Origin: an uncultured Clostridium sp.
Lineage (GTDB): Bacteria > Bacillota > Clostridia > Clostridiales > Clostridiaceae
Assembly: GCF_934754925.1 (NCBI RefSeq)
Contig: NZ_CAKVJA010000001.1
Span: 231,984-295,983 of the forward strand
Length of the DNA: 64,000 bases
Direction of reading: 5' to 3'
Below the pieces are notes generated by a model, which ran no database searches, was not told the origin of the DNA, and saw only the letters and a list, made by a program, of their open reading frames with translations. Every line of letters begins with the position of its first letter. Within the stretch, counting starts at the first letter, position 1. Position numbers and translations under genes: made by a program. Shown here piece after piece: positions 57,907 to 64,000 of the stretch.

Positions 57907-57937
57907 TTCACAAAATTTTTAATAAATATGATATAAT
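57907..57937 (+). promoter_or_regulatory. probable promoter of the MFS gene
   Basis: TATAAT at 57932-57937 is exact consensus. A TTCACA at 57907-57912 is a weak -35 at a 19-bp distance. AGGGGGGAAATTCAAT follows before the ATG at 57968. Confidence 0.45.
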
Positions 57938-57967
57938 CGTATAAGTATATAAGGGGGGAAATTCAAT

Positions 57968-59158
57968 ATGTTTAATTTATTATTAGCAGTCATATATTTA
58001 GCTTTTATTAGTTTAGGATTACCAGATTCATTATTAGGATCTGTTTGGCCCACTATGTATCAGGAATTTAATGTTCCTGTATCTTATGCTGGTGCAATTT
58101 TTATGATTATTTCTGCTGGCACAATTTTTTCTAGTTTACAAAGCGATCGTCTTACAAAGTCATTCGGTACAGGCAAAGTTACAGCATTTAGTGTTCTCAT
58201 GACAGCCATAGCTTTATGGGGATTCTCTATAAGTAGTTCTTATTGGATGTTAATATCATGGGCAATACCTTATGGCCTTGGTGCTGGTAGCGTTGATGCT
58301 TCCTTAAATAATTATGTAGCACTTCATTATAAAAGTCATCATATGAGTTGGCTTCACTGTATGTGGGGTATTGGTGCTAGTATAGGTCCATATATTATGA
58401 GTTTTGCATTAGTTAATGGTCAAACATGGAATATGGGATATCTTTATATATCATTAATTCAAGTTGCTCTAACTGTAATCATTATGTTAAGTTTACCTCT
58501 TTGGAAAAAGCCTTTCATTATAAACGATATACAAGAAGTGGATGTTGGAAATGAAAAAAATAAAGCACTTACCTTAAAAGAAATAGTTAATATTCCTGGA
58601 GCTAAACAAGTAATGATTATGTTTTTCTGTTATTGTGCTTTAGAGCAAACGGCTGGATTATGGGCTAGTAGCTACTTGGTATTACAACATGGGTTTGACT
58701 TAGAAGTAGCAACAAGTTATGGAAGCCTATTTTTTATAGGAATTACAGTAGGCAGAGCTATTAGTGGATTTATTACAATGAAATTAAAGGATAAAGAAAT
58801 GATTTATTTAGGGCAAGGTATAATCTTAATTGGTATTATAATTATGTGTTTACCTCTTGGCCATCAAGTGTCTCTAATAGGTTTAGTTACTATTGGTCTT
58901 GGTTGCGCTCCAATATACCCTTGTATTATTCATTCTACACCTACCAATTTTGGGAAAAACAAATCACAAGCAGTTATAGGTGTACAAATGGCCAGTGCCT
59001 ATGTTGGAAATCTATTAATGCCACCTCTATTTGGTATTATTGCAAATCATATAAGCGTAATAGTTTTTCCAATATATTTACTACTAATTTTAATAATTAT
59101 GGTGGTAATGCATATTAAATTAAATAAAAGCGTATCACAAAATATCTTGATCAATTAA
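57968..59158 (+). CDS. major facilitator superfamily transporter
   Basis: A 396-residue transporter with twelve helices. Landmarks include GLPDSLLGSVWPTMYQEF (N-terminal half of the FucP/YfkF-like group), the SLNNYVALHYKSHHMSWLHC segment and GCAPIYPCIIH. Its group resembles sugar or drug carriers; substrate is unknown. GGGGGGAAA precedes the ATG. Divergent from FUSC. Confidence 0.85.
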   Translation: MFNLLLAVIYLAFISLGLPDSLLGSVWPTMYQEFNVPVSYAGAIFMIISAGTIFSSLQSDRLTKSFGTGKVTAFSVLMTAIALWGFSISSSYWMLISWAIPYGLGAGSVDASLNNYVALHYKSHHMSWLHCMWGIGASIGPYIMSFALVNGQTWNMGYLYISLIQVALTVIIMLSLPLWKKPFIINDIQEVDVGNEKNKALTLKEIVNIPGAKQVMIMFFCYCALEQTAGLWASSYLVLQHGFDLEVATSYGSLFFIGITVGRAISGFITMKLKDKEMIYLGQGIILIGIIIMCLPLGHQVSLIGLVTIGLGCAPIYPCIIHSTPTNFGKNKSQAVIGVQMASAYVGNLLMPPLFGIIANHISVIVFPIYLLLILIIMVVMHIKLNKSVSQNILIN

Positions 59159-59182
59159 TCATCTAGTTAAATACTTAAAGGA

Positions 59183-59222
59183 GCTGTATCATATTGAATT
59201 TATAAATTCAATATGATACAGC
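59183..59222. terminator. bidirectional terminator (perfect palindrome)
   Basis: A perfect 20-bp stem GCTGTATCATATTGAATTTA with its complement and no loop bases, between the converging MFS and YARHG genes. Confidence 0.75.
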
Positions 59223-59231
59223 CCCTTAATA

Positions 59232-59903
59232 TTATCTTCTAGCTTCTTCTTTTAATATCATTGAAACATTATATTCTTCAATATTATTAAGACTTACCTC
59301 TTTTGATGTTGGAGTATACCAAGGCCTGTCTATAAAAAAATCCTTCCATTCATCACTAACAAAAATATATCCATGACGTGCATATATTTCATTTCTTGCA
59401 ACTGCTAATTCATGAGATGATAATGATTTCAATTCTTTAGAAGTAACTTTTCTATAACTACTGTCAGGAATTATAAAATCTTCGTCAGAATAAACTTGAT
59501 CATCATTTGAAAATCCTTCATTTTCGACCTTTTTTATTAACATTACATTAGCATATTCTATTTCATTTAAATCATCTGTTGTAATTTTATACTTACTTCT
59601 AACATACCAACTTTGATTATTAAAATATTTAATCATCTTTTTTTGTTTAAATTGATATCCATGACGTGCATATATTTCATTTCTTGCAATTTCTAATTCA
59701 TCTGAAGTTAATCCTCTTAAATCATCTTCAGTTAAATAATGAGTATTACTATCTGGAATAATAAAGTAATTACTCTTAGGTGAAGTGGTAGTTATTATAT
59801 TTATTTCTTTATGATTATTACTAAAAGAATTACATTTTGAAATAGATAATACACTACTTATAATCACTGCCCCACAAATAGTAATTATTACTTTTTTATT
59901 CAT
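59232..59903 (-). CDS. YARHG-domain exported protein (two domains)
   Basis: A 223-residue protein with an N-terminal hydrophobic signal/anchor (residues 5-21) and two copies of the YARHG domain (about 46-125 and 142-222). Each has [L/S]xxELxxARNEIYARHGY followed by a [N/D].PWY/SWY site. YARHG domains are extracellular and of unknown function. The two copies share a 35-bp identical DNA stretch (listed separately), so the duplication or gene conversion is recent. Confidence 0.88.
   Translation of the reverse strand: MNKKVIITICGAVIISSVLSISKCNSFSNNHKEINIITTTSPKSNYFIIPDSNTHYLTEDDLRGLTSDELEIARNEIYARHGYQFKQKKMIKYFNNQSWYVRSKYKITTDDLNEIEYANVMLIKKVENEGFSNDDQVYSDEDFIIPDSSYRKVTSKELKSLSSHELAVARNEIYARHGYIFVSDEWKDFFIDRPWYTPTSKEVSLNNIEEYNVSMILKEEARR
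59367..59689 (-). repeat. 35-bp direct repeat in the YARHG gene
   Basis: The identical 35-nt block covering the ARNEIYARHGY codons occurs at 59367-59401 and 59655-59689. Confidence 0.85.
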
Positions 59904-60177
59904 TTAATCCTCCAATATTAAATTTCTACTTTTCTATACTATGCATAAATTTAATATTACTTTACAAATTAGTGATTTTATTTAAGGCTATATTTTAGAA
60001 AAATCTTGATAAACAAATATATTTGATTATTGAAAAATCAGCAATATTTGTTGCAGATTTTTTTATACAATATTTAAATTAATTTTAATTGAACTTTTTT
60101 ACATTTGATAATATAATATTAGTATCATTCAGTTATATACTTTCTTAAATATACTATTGTAAATGGAGAATAATAAA

Positions 60178-60495
60178 ATGGAAAATAAATTACCTCGTTG
60201 TCCTGTAGAAATTACTTTAAAATTCATAGGTGATAAGTGGAAAATACTCATTTTAAGAGATTTACTTACTGGAACTAAACGTTTTGGCGAATTAAAAAAA
60301 TCTGTTGGTAATATAACTCAAAAAGTTTTAACTTCTAATTTGAGAGCAATGGAAGAAAACGGACTTTTAACAAGAAAGGTTTATCCTGAGGTTCCTCCTA
60401 GAGTAGAATATACATTAACTGAAACAGGCTATAGCTTAAAACCTATCTTAGATTCAATGTTCGAATGGGGCGAAAATTATAAATCAATAAATTAA
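60178..60495 (+). CDS. HxlR-family winged-helix regulator
   Basis: A 105-residue dimeric DNA-binding protein: RCPVEITLKFIGDKWKILIL, then LLTGTKRFGELKKSVGNITQ, KVLTSNLRAMEENGLL and PRVEYTLTETG. These are the HxlR signature. The start at 60178 is chosen from GGAGAATAATAAA; an ATG 15 nt upstream overlaps that site. It is divergent and separated from the PNPOx-like gene, which might be its target, but no operator was identified. Confidence 0.88.
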   Translation: MENKLPRCPVEITLKFIGDKWKILILRDLLTGTKRFGELKKSVGNITQKVLTSNLRAMEENGLLTRKVYPEVPPRVEYTLTETGYSLKPILDSMFEWGENYKSIN

Positions 60496-60533
60496 TAAAA
60501 AACTTCCTTTTTTACAAGTAAGTTTTTTATTAA
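60492..60533. terminator. bidirectional terminator
   Basis: TTAATAAAAAACTT and AAGTTTTTTATTAA pair over 14 bp with a 14-nt loop between the HxlR and PNPOx-like genes. Confidence 0.7.
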
Positions 60534-60539
60534 TTTTAA

Positions 60540-60944
60540 TTATAGTTTATAACTTTTAGGTGGATTACCACTAAAATCAGCAATTGTTGCCTTTGCTTCA
60601 TCAAGATAAAAAGCTTCAAAAATTGGATTTTCTGCATTATTATATAATGATTTTACAAGTGGACTATGTTCAATTATAGCTTTCTTTATTTCTAAATTAT
60701 CAGTAAATACTACTTTTCCACTTAATCTCATCCATTCAAACTTTGGTGAAGATGTACAAATTTCTACATAAGGATTTTGTTTAATTTCTTTATACACTTC
60801 TTTTGTGTTGTTTGTACAAAAATATAATTTGCCATCCTTTTCTATCATAAATTGAAATGGTCTAACCTTAGCTTTACCATCCATACCTACTGTTGAAAAA
60901 TATTGTACTGAATTTGCATTTAAAAATTTAACTATTTCGTTCAT
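60540..60944 (-). CDS. pyridoxamine 5'-phosphate oxidase-family (flavin split-barrel) protein
   Basis: A 134-residue protein with the split-barrel pattern: NEIVKFLNANSVQYFSTVGM, KAKVRPFQFMIEKDGKLYF and PYVEICTSSPKFEWMRLSGK. These bind FMN or F420/heme and reduce or protect small compounds. The start follows AGAGAGGTATAAAGA. Single gene; function open. Confidence 0.88.
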   Translation of the reverse strand: MNEIVKFLNANSVQYFSTVGMDGKAKVRPFQFMIEKDGKLYFCTNNTKEVYKEIKQNPYVEICTSSPKFEWMRLSGKVVFTDNLEIKKAIIEHSPLVKSLYNNAENPIFEAFYLDEAKATIADFSGNPPKSYKL

Positions 60945-61077
60945 TCTTTATACCTCTCTAATTTCAAATTTGTTAAAAGAAATTTAACTTACAAGCTAAT
61001 AATAAATGTTTTTTTCCATACTGTATAGTAAGCACTTTAAAGTGCTATAGTTTCCCTAGAGATACTATTACAGAAAC

Positions 61078-61200
61078 TTATCCTAATGCTACATCTAAAA
61101 TCATCATAATGACAAAGCAAATTGCAAATCCTATTGTTCCTAAATCTGAATGTTTTCCATTACTTATATTATTGAAAATATTTTTAAATCCAGTAGGGTT
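61078..61200 (-). pseudogene. C-terminal remnant of a ZIP-type metal transporter
   Basis: The 40-codon frame ends GKHSDLGTIGFAICFVIMM and ILDVALG, the final helix of ZIP (ZupT/GufA-like) transporters, before TAA at 61078. No upstream part is found in the window. Confidence 0.55.
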
Positions 61201-61278
61201 TAATTTGTTTTATTATTCAAACTTATCTAAAATTATTAAGCCTTATATGTAATCAATACAATAGACTTTTTATTAGTT

Positions 61279-61740
61279 TTACTTATCTTTAAATGATTTT
61301 TTAATTTCTTTTATAAATTTAGATATTGTTAGAGAAAAGACTTGATGCTTTTTCCATACTAGTACAGTACCAGTTTCAATCTTGGGAAAAAGTGGCTTAA
61401 AAAAATATTACTTTCTTCATTAACATTAATTAAACTTTCAAAACTAAAAGCATAACCTAATGCTTCTTCTACCATGGCGGAAGCATTTAATATAAGATTA
61501 AAAGTAGAAATAATATTTAACCTATCTGCTTCTGTTCCAAACCAATTAAAAAGTTCATTTTGCACACTTGAACGCCTTGAACTTATTAATGGTTTATTAA
61601 TTAAATCTTGAGCTGTAACATAATCCTTACTAGCTAAAATATCATCCTTTCTCATTAGTATTCCCCAAACATCTTTTTCACTTAATCTTATAAAATCATA
61701 TTTTGAAATGTCTACTGGCTCATAAAACTCTTAGTTCCAC
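61279..61740 (-). pseudogene. LysR-type regulator gene with internal deletion and a poly-T frameshift
   Basis: A GTG at 61738-61740 with GAGAGGTGG reads VELRVL, the usual LysR start, then jumps with a stop to YEPVDISKYDFIRLSEKDVW. From there the effector domain continues through 61655-61359. Loss of one T in a T7 run near 61399 shifts the frame (NIFLSHFF); one more T would restore FFKPLFPKIETGTVLVWKKH to 61279. The DNA-binding half is deleted. Confidence 0.8.
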
Positions 61741-61763
61741 ATTTCCACCTCTCTTTTGTTATA

Positions 61764-61829
61764 TTATAAATAATATCTTAATTCTTCTAGCTTAATATTA
61801 AACTTTTCACTTACTTCTTTTTTCTTCAA
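61764..61829 (-). pseudogene. N-terminal remnant of a MerR-type regulator
   Basis: TTG start at 61829 behind AAGGAGGAATAAGA reads KKKEVSEKFNIKLEELRYYL and stops at 61764, the first helix pair of a MerR HTH. Confidence 0.55.
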
Positions 61830-61860
61830 TCTTATTCCTCCTTAAAATGTTAACATCAAA

Positions 61861-62035
61861 TTAATTATGTCCAACAATATTATGTGGAGCATACTTTTCT
61901 TCAAGATATTCCATATCTTCCTTTGATAATTTAACATCTAAGGCACCTATAAAATCATCAAGATATTTTTCTTTTGTAATACCTACAATAGGTGATGTAA
62001 CACCTTTATTCCATAACCAAGCTACATAATAAAAA
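61861..62035 (-). pseudogene. C-terminal remnant of an aldo/keto reductase
   Basis: The frame reads YYVAWLWNKGVTSPIVGITK and FIGALDVKLSKEDMEYLEEK, closing NIVGHN before TAA. This is the last ~55 residues of a Tas/YdhF-like aldo/keto reductase. Confidence 0.7.
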
Positions 62036-62036
62036 A

Positions 62037-62070
62037 GAAACCCTAATTGATTTTTTACAATTAAGGTTTC
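62037..62070 (-). terminator. terminator of the cupin relic
   Basis: GAAACC.TAATTG/CAATTA.GGTTTC arms with T-rich sequence on the minus strand. Confidence 0.55.
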
Positions 62071-62101
62071 ATAAATAAAAAATATTTAAATTGCTTAATA
62101 A

Positions 62102-62215
62102 CTATGTTAACATATTTAAATATGCATTTCTTATAAAATTTTTAGCAAACATTTCTGGAAGCTTATCTCCCATTGGAAATATAGTATTAATATTGTTAAT
62201 TGCTTCTTTACTCAT
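62102..62215 (-). pseudogene. N-terminal remnant of a cupin-domain protein
   Basis: Starts ATG at 62215 with GGAGGAAGGATT and reads 37 residues (NTIFPMGDKLPEMFAKNFIR, AYLNMLT) before TAG. This matches the first segment of cupin proteins related to carboxymuconolactone-decarboxylase partners, then is cut off. Confidence 0.5.
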
Positions 62216-62310
62216 AATCCTTCCTCCTAAATATTTATAATCTAAATAACCTTAAAATATAAAAACCCCAGTCCGCCATAACAGCTTCTTGAGGTTTTTA
62301 TCTATCTATA

Positions 62311-62814
62311 CTAATTTTTGCTCAAAAATATTATCCAAATTAACCTTTTTAATCCTATTATAAATTTTTTATTTGAATAACCACTAAGATTTTTTTTATT
62401 CATAAGCCTAGTTTGATCTTGAATAAAAATACTAATCATCAATAATTGTTCTACAAGGGAATATTCACTAAAAGTATTTTCTAATAGCTTTTTTTCATTA
62501 TTTTTAGCATTATTAAATAGAACTGTATTTAATAATTTAAACTCCCCTAAAATACTTTTTAGTGTATAATCTGACTTTTCTTCTGATTTTTTAAAAGCTC
62601 CATCTAAAATATCGATTACAAATTACTTCTCATCTTCATTGAAATTCCTTCCCATAGGATTTTTTAAACAATCTGATATTAAAAAAATATGCCTAAATTT
62701 TTCTTTATACGTTTCTCTTAAATTAAAAATTTCTTCAATACATTTATCTTTATCTCTATTTTTATAAGCTGTCTTATATAATTTAGTATTAACCTTCAGT
62801 ATTTCACTACTCAA
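62311..62814 (-). pseudogene. unrecognised gene with an in-frame TAA
   Basis: A 168-codon frame begins at ATG 62814 and runs to TAG at 62311, broken only by TAA at 62623-62625 (after NEDEK). The first part is mixed-charge helical (KNRDKDKCIEEIFNLRETYK). The second part is FVIDILDGAFKKSEEKSDYT, then VEQLLMISIFIQDQTRL. Family not recognised. It sits among phage and regulator relics. Confidence 0.6.
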
Positions 62815-62921
62815 AATACATCACATCCTTTGTTTTTTATTATCCTTATTTTAACATGAAAATATTAATAAAAAAAACATAAAACAAAATGCTATAAAAG
62901 TTAATCCCCAGCCTTAAACAA

Positions 62922-63158
62922 TTATAAAATAAACCATTCTAAATCTTCTCTATTAGCTTGTTGCACTACTAAAGATAAGCTTTCATTTACAGCACTTGCA
63001 TAATCCACAGTACAGTTATAAACTGTATTACCTTTTTCTTTTAATAATCTTCTTACTTCTTCTCCAACTAACCTAGTATGTTCTCCCTCTTTTATAATTC
63101 CTACTGCTCCAGTTCCAGCACCTCTTAAGGTATGTCCATCATTTATTCCAATTTTCAT
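62922..63158 (-). pseudogene. truncated N-acetylmuramoyl-L-alanine amidase (Amidase_3 endolysin)
   Basis: A 78-residue fragment starting MKIGINDGHTLRGAGTGAVG with the zinc His of DGH. Relatives continue after WF[I/V] into SIHFNAG and need a second His and Glu; here the frame ends EDLEWFIL, so two zinc ligands are missing. It was probably the endolysin of the lysis module with the holin genes upstream. Confidence 0.75.
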
Positions 63159-63198
63159 TTTAAATACCTTCTTTCTTTAATATATTTTTATAAAACAA

Positions 63199-63226
63199 AA
63201 GAAGAGATGAAATATAGTCTCTTCTT
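63199..63226 (-). terminator. terminator after the second holin-like gene
   Basis: AAGAAGAGA/TCTCTTCTT arms with a 10-nt loop and T-rich sequence on the minus strand. Confidence 0.65.
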
Positions 63227-63243
63227 AAACCAGTTTATCTATA

Positions 63244-63486
63244 TTACTTAGTTGTATTACTTGCTTTTGATACTTCATCTATATCACTTTCTGTAGCTTT
63301 CTTAATTGTTCCCTTTACGGTAGATTGTCCAAAATAAAATGATACTATCATTATTGCCACAGTTGTAAATTGCTCTTCTGCAATGTCTCCTTTTGCACTT
63401 AGTATACAAAATACGGTAATTATCATTAATGCTATAATCTTTTTTACCTCAAATAAGTTTATTAACTTATCCGCAAATTTACTCAT
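63244..63486 (-). CDS. small holin-like membrane protein
   Basis: An 80-residue protein with two membrane helices (IIALMIITVFCILSA, 16-30; FTTVAIMIVSFYFG, 40-53) and a charged C-terminus (KKATESDIDEVSKAS). The ATG is placed behind GGGGGAGTAGTAT, which lies in the last codons of the UviB-like gene, so the two are coupled. Size and position next to BhlA/UviB and an amidase relic suggest a phage holin; the family is not certain. Confidence 0.65.
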   Translation of the reverse strand: MSKFADKLINLFEVKKIIALMIITVFCILSAKGDIAEEQFTTVAIMIVSFYFGQSTVKGTIKKATESDIDEVSKASNTTK

Positions 63487-63489
63487 ATA

Positions 63490-63720
63490 CTACTCCCCCT
63501 TATCTAATTTAATTTTTATATCTGCAACATCTTGTTGGATGTTTTCAAACACATTAAAATTTTCTGCTAACTCTGAAATTACTTCTTGATTTTTATTAAT
63601 TATTTGCTGTAGTTTTTCTTCTCTAGCTTTACTTTCCTTTCTTGTGTCAAATAATAACCAAACGAACATCACCACCCATGCTCGGTTATTCACTATAGTT
63701 TTTAAAATTTCATTTTCCAT
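63490..63720 (-). CDS. BhlA/UviB-family holin-like protein
   Basis: A 76-residue protein with one N-terminal membrane helix (NRAWVVMFVWLLFDT, 12-26) and a charged coiled tail (KAREEKLQQIINKNQEVISE, then ENFNVFENIQQDVADIKIKL). This is the BhlA/UviB pattern, found in phage lysis cassettes and beside clostridial bacteriocin genes. Intact and coupled to the next gene. Confidence 0.85.
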   Translation of the reverse strand: MENEILKTIVNNRAWVVMFVWLLFDTRKESKAREEKLQQIINKNQEVISELAENFNVFENIQQDVADIKIKLDKGE

Positions 63721-63731
63721 AAAATTATCCT

Positions 63732-63851
63732 TTACTTAATAGTATTAAAATTTACATAAAATAATAACCTTTTGGCTTCTAACTTTTCCATAAATATATT
63801 TAATATCTCTTCATAAGTGGCTTCTCCTTCGGTATAATGTTGAACGACCAT
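63732..63851 (-). CDS. small phage-type hypothetical ORF
   Basis: A 39-residue frame (MVVQHYTEGEATYEEILNIF then MEKLEAKRLLFYV) before the UviB gene. Short proteins of this kind commonly precede holins in clostridial phages. No ribosome site is visible before the ATG, and an in-frame TAG lies just upstream (KAGQILNEK before it), so the gene may be broken. Confidence 0.35.
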   Translation of the reverse strand: MVVQHYTEGEATYEEILNIFMEKLEAKRLLFYVNFNTIK

Positions 63852-63911
63852 CTATTTTTCATTTAATATTTGCCCAGCTTTCACTATAAAATCTAAAGTC
63901 TAAAATACTCT

Positions 63912-64000
63912 AAATCGAGTAGTAGGAAAATAATTATTTTATTTTCCGTCCTCTCACACCACCGTGCGTACCGGTCTGGTACACGGCGGTTCTTTAAGTT
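63912..64000 (-). mobile_element. 3' end of a group II intron (domains V-VI), cut by the window edge
   Basis: On the minus strand the sequence has AACCGCCGTGTACCAGACCG then GTACGCACGGTGGTGTGAGA, a domain-V-type hairpin, followed by AGGACGGAAAAT and a domain-VI-like stem ending CCTACTCGAT near 63912-63917. This is the conserved tail that follows LtrA-type reverse transcriptase ORFs in clostridial group II introns. The rest of the element lies outside the window. Confidence 0.75.

Noticed and set aside
58846..59118. 90-codon alternative-frame ORF inside the MFS gene
   Set aside because: Out-of-frame Ser/Tyr/Trp-rich translation, not protein-like.
1..64000. CRISPR arrays, tRNA, rRNA or intact insertion sequences
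   Set aside because: No regularly spaced repeats, cloverleaf genes, rRNA segments or complete transposase ORFs were seen.

Overview
The window is very AT-rich and codon use is strongly A/T-ending. Genes have GGAGG-type ribosome binding sites, and most (about nine in ten) lie on the minus strand. The content is that of an anaerobic Firmicute of the Clostridium sensu stricto type: [FeFe]-hydrogenase maturation genes, a C_GCAxxG_C_C protein, a clostridial CTC/L25 protein, BioY, EutH and BhlA/UviB. The species cannot be fixed from sequence alone. No rRNA, tRNA, CRISPR array or complete insertion sequence was seen.

Layout. 1-14 kb: metabolic and envelope genes, namely an FMN-dependent alpha-hydroxy-acid oxidase, aldo/keto reductase, CPA1 antiporter with a duplicated RCK_C tail, SelO, a membrane metallopeptidase, M42 and M14 peptidases, a glutamine-amidotransferase-type hydrolase, an orphan OppA-like lipoprotein, a 2H phosphoesterase and a phospholipase-C-like protein. 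14.4-18.7 kb: operon TM1266-hydE-hydG-hydF, which builds the H-cluster, behind a consensus promoter and a terminator-containing leader. 19-29 kb: HD hydrolase, metH, MazG-like enzyme, GH3 glycosidase, then the plus-strand birA-bioY operon behind a BirA-type operator. 29-33 kb: a two-component system co-directional with a secreted or membrane-anchored protein that is a catalytically dead relative of the 5.9 kb metallopeptidase. 33-37.3 kb: ribD-ribE-ribBA-ribH under an FMN riboswitch with two tandem terminators.

37.4-43 kb: a divergent adenylosuccinate synthetase-like gene broken by one in-frame TAG, a Nudix/winged-helix regulator, flavodoxin-like and dehydrogenase genes, and a peptidoglycan amidase. 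43.1-45.5 kb: a decayed sulfonate-ABC-transporter and arylsulfotransferase locus. 45.6-60.9 kb: peptide deformylase, UPF0158, a MATE pump plus MerR regulator behind a 19-bp-spacer MerR promoter, CTC, PsiE-like protein, a large sensor kinase, LURP-one, EutH, FUSC, MFS, YARHG, HxlR and PNPOx-like genes. A response-regulator/ABC-exporter deletion scar (51.1-51.4 kb) and an M42 remnant (56.5 kb) lie among them.

60.9-64 kb is an accessory, decaying segment. It holds fragments of ZIP, LysR, MerR, aldo/keto reductase and cupin genes, an ORF with an in-frame TAA, then remnants of a phage or bacteriocin lysis module (BhlA/UviB, a second small holin-like protein, a truncated amidase). The 3' end of a group II intron runs off the right edge.

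The strongest leads for something undescribed are the pseudo-peptidase/two-component operon (29.1-32.5 kb) and the structured leader of the hydrogenase-maturation operon (18.5-18.7 kb). Start codons were moved from the longest ORF wherever a clear ribosome binding site pointed to an internal start.
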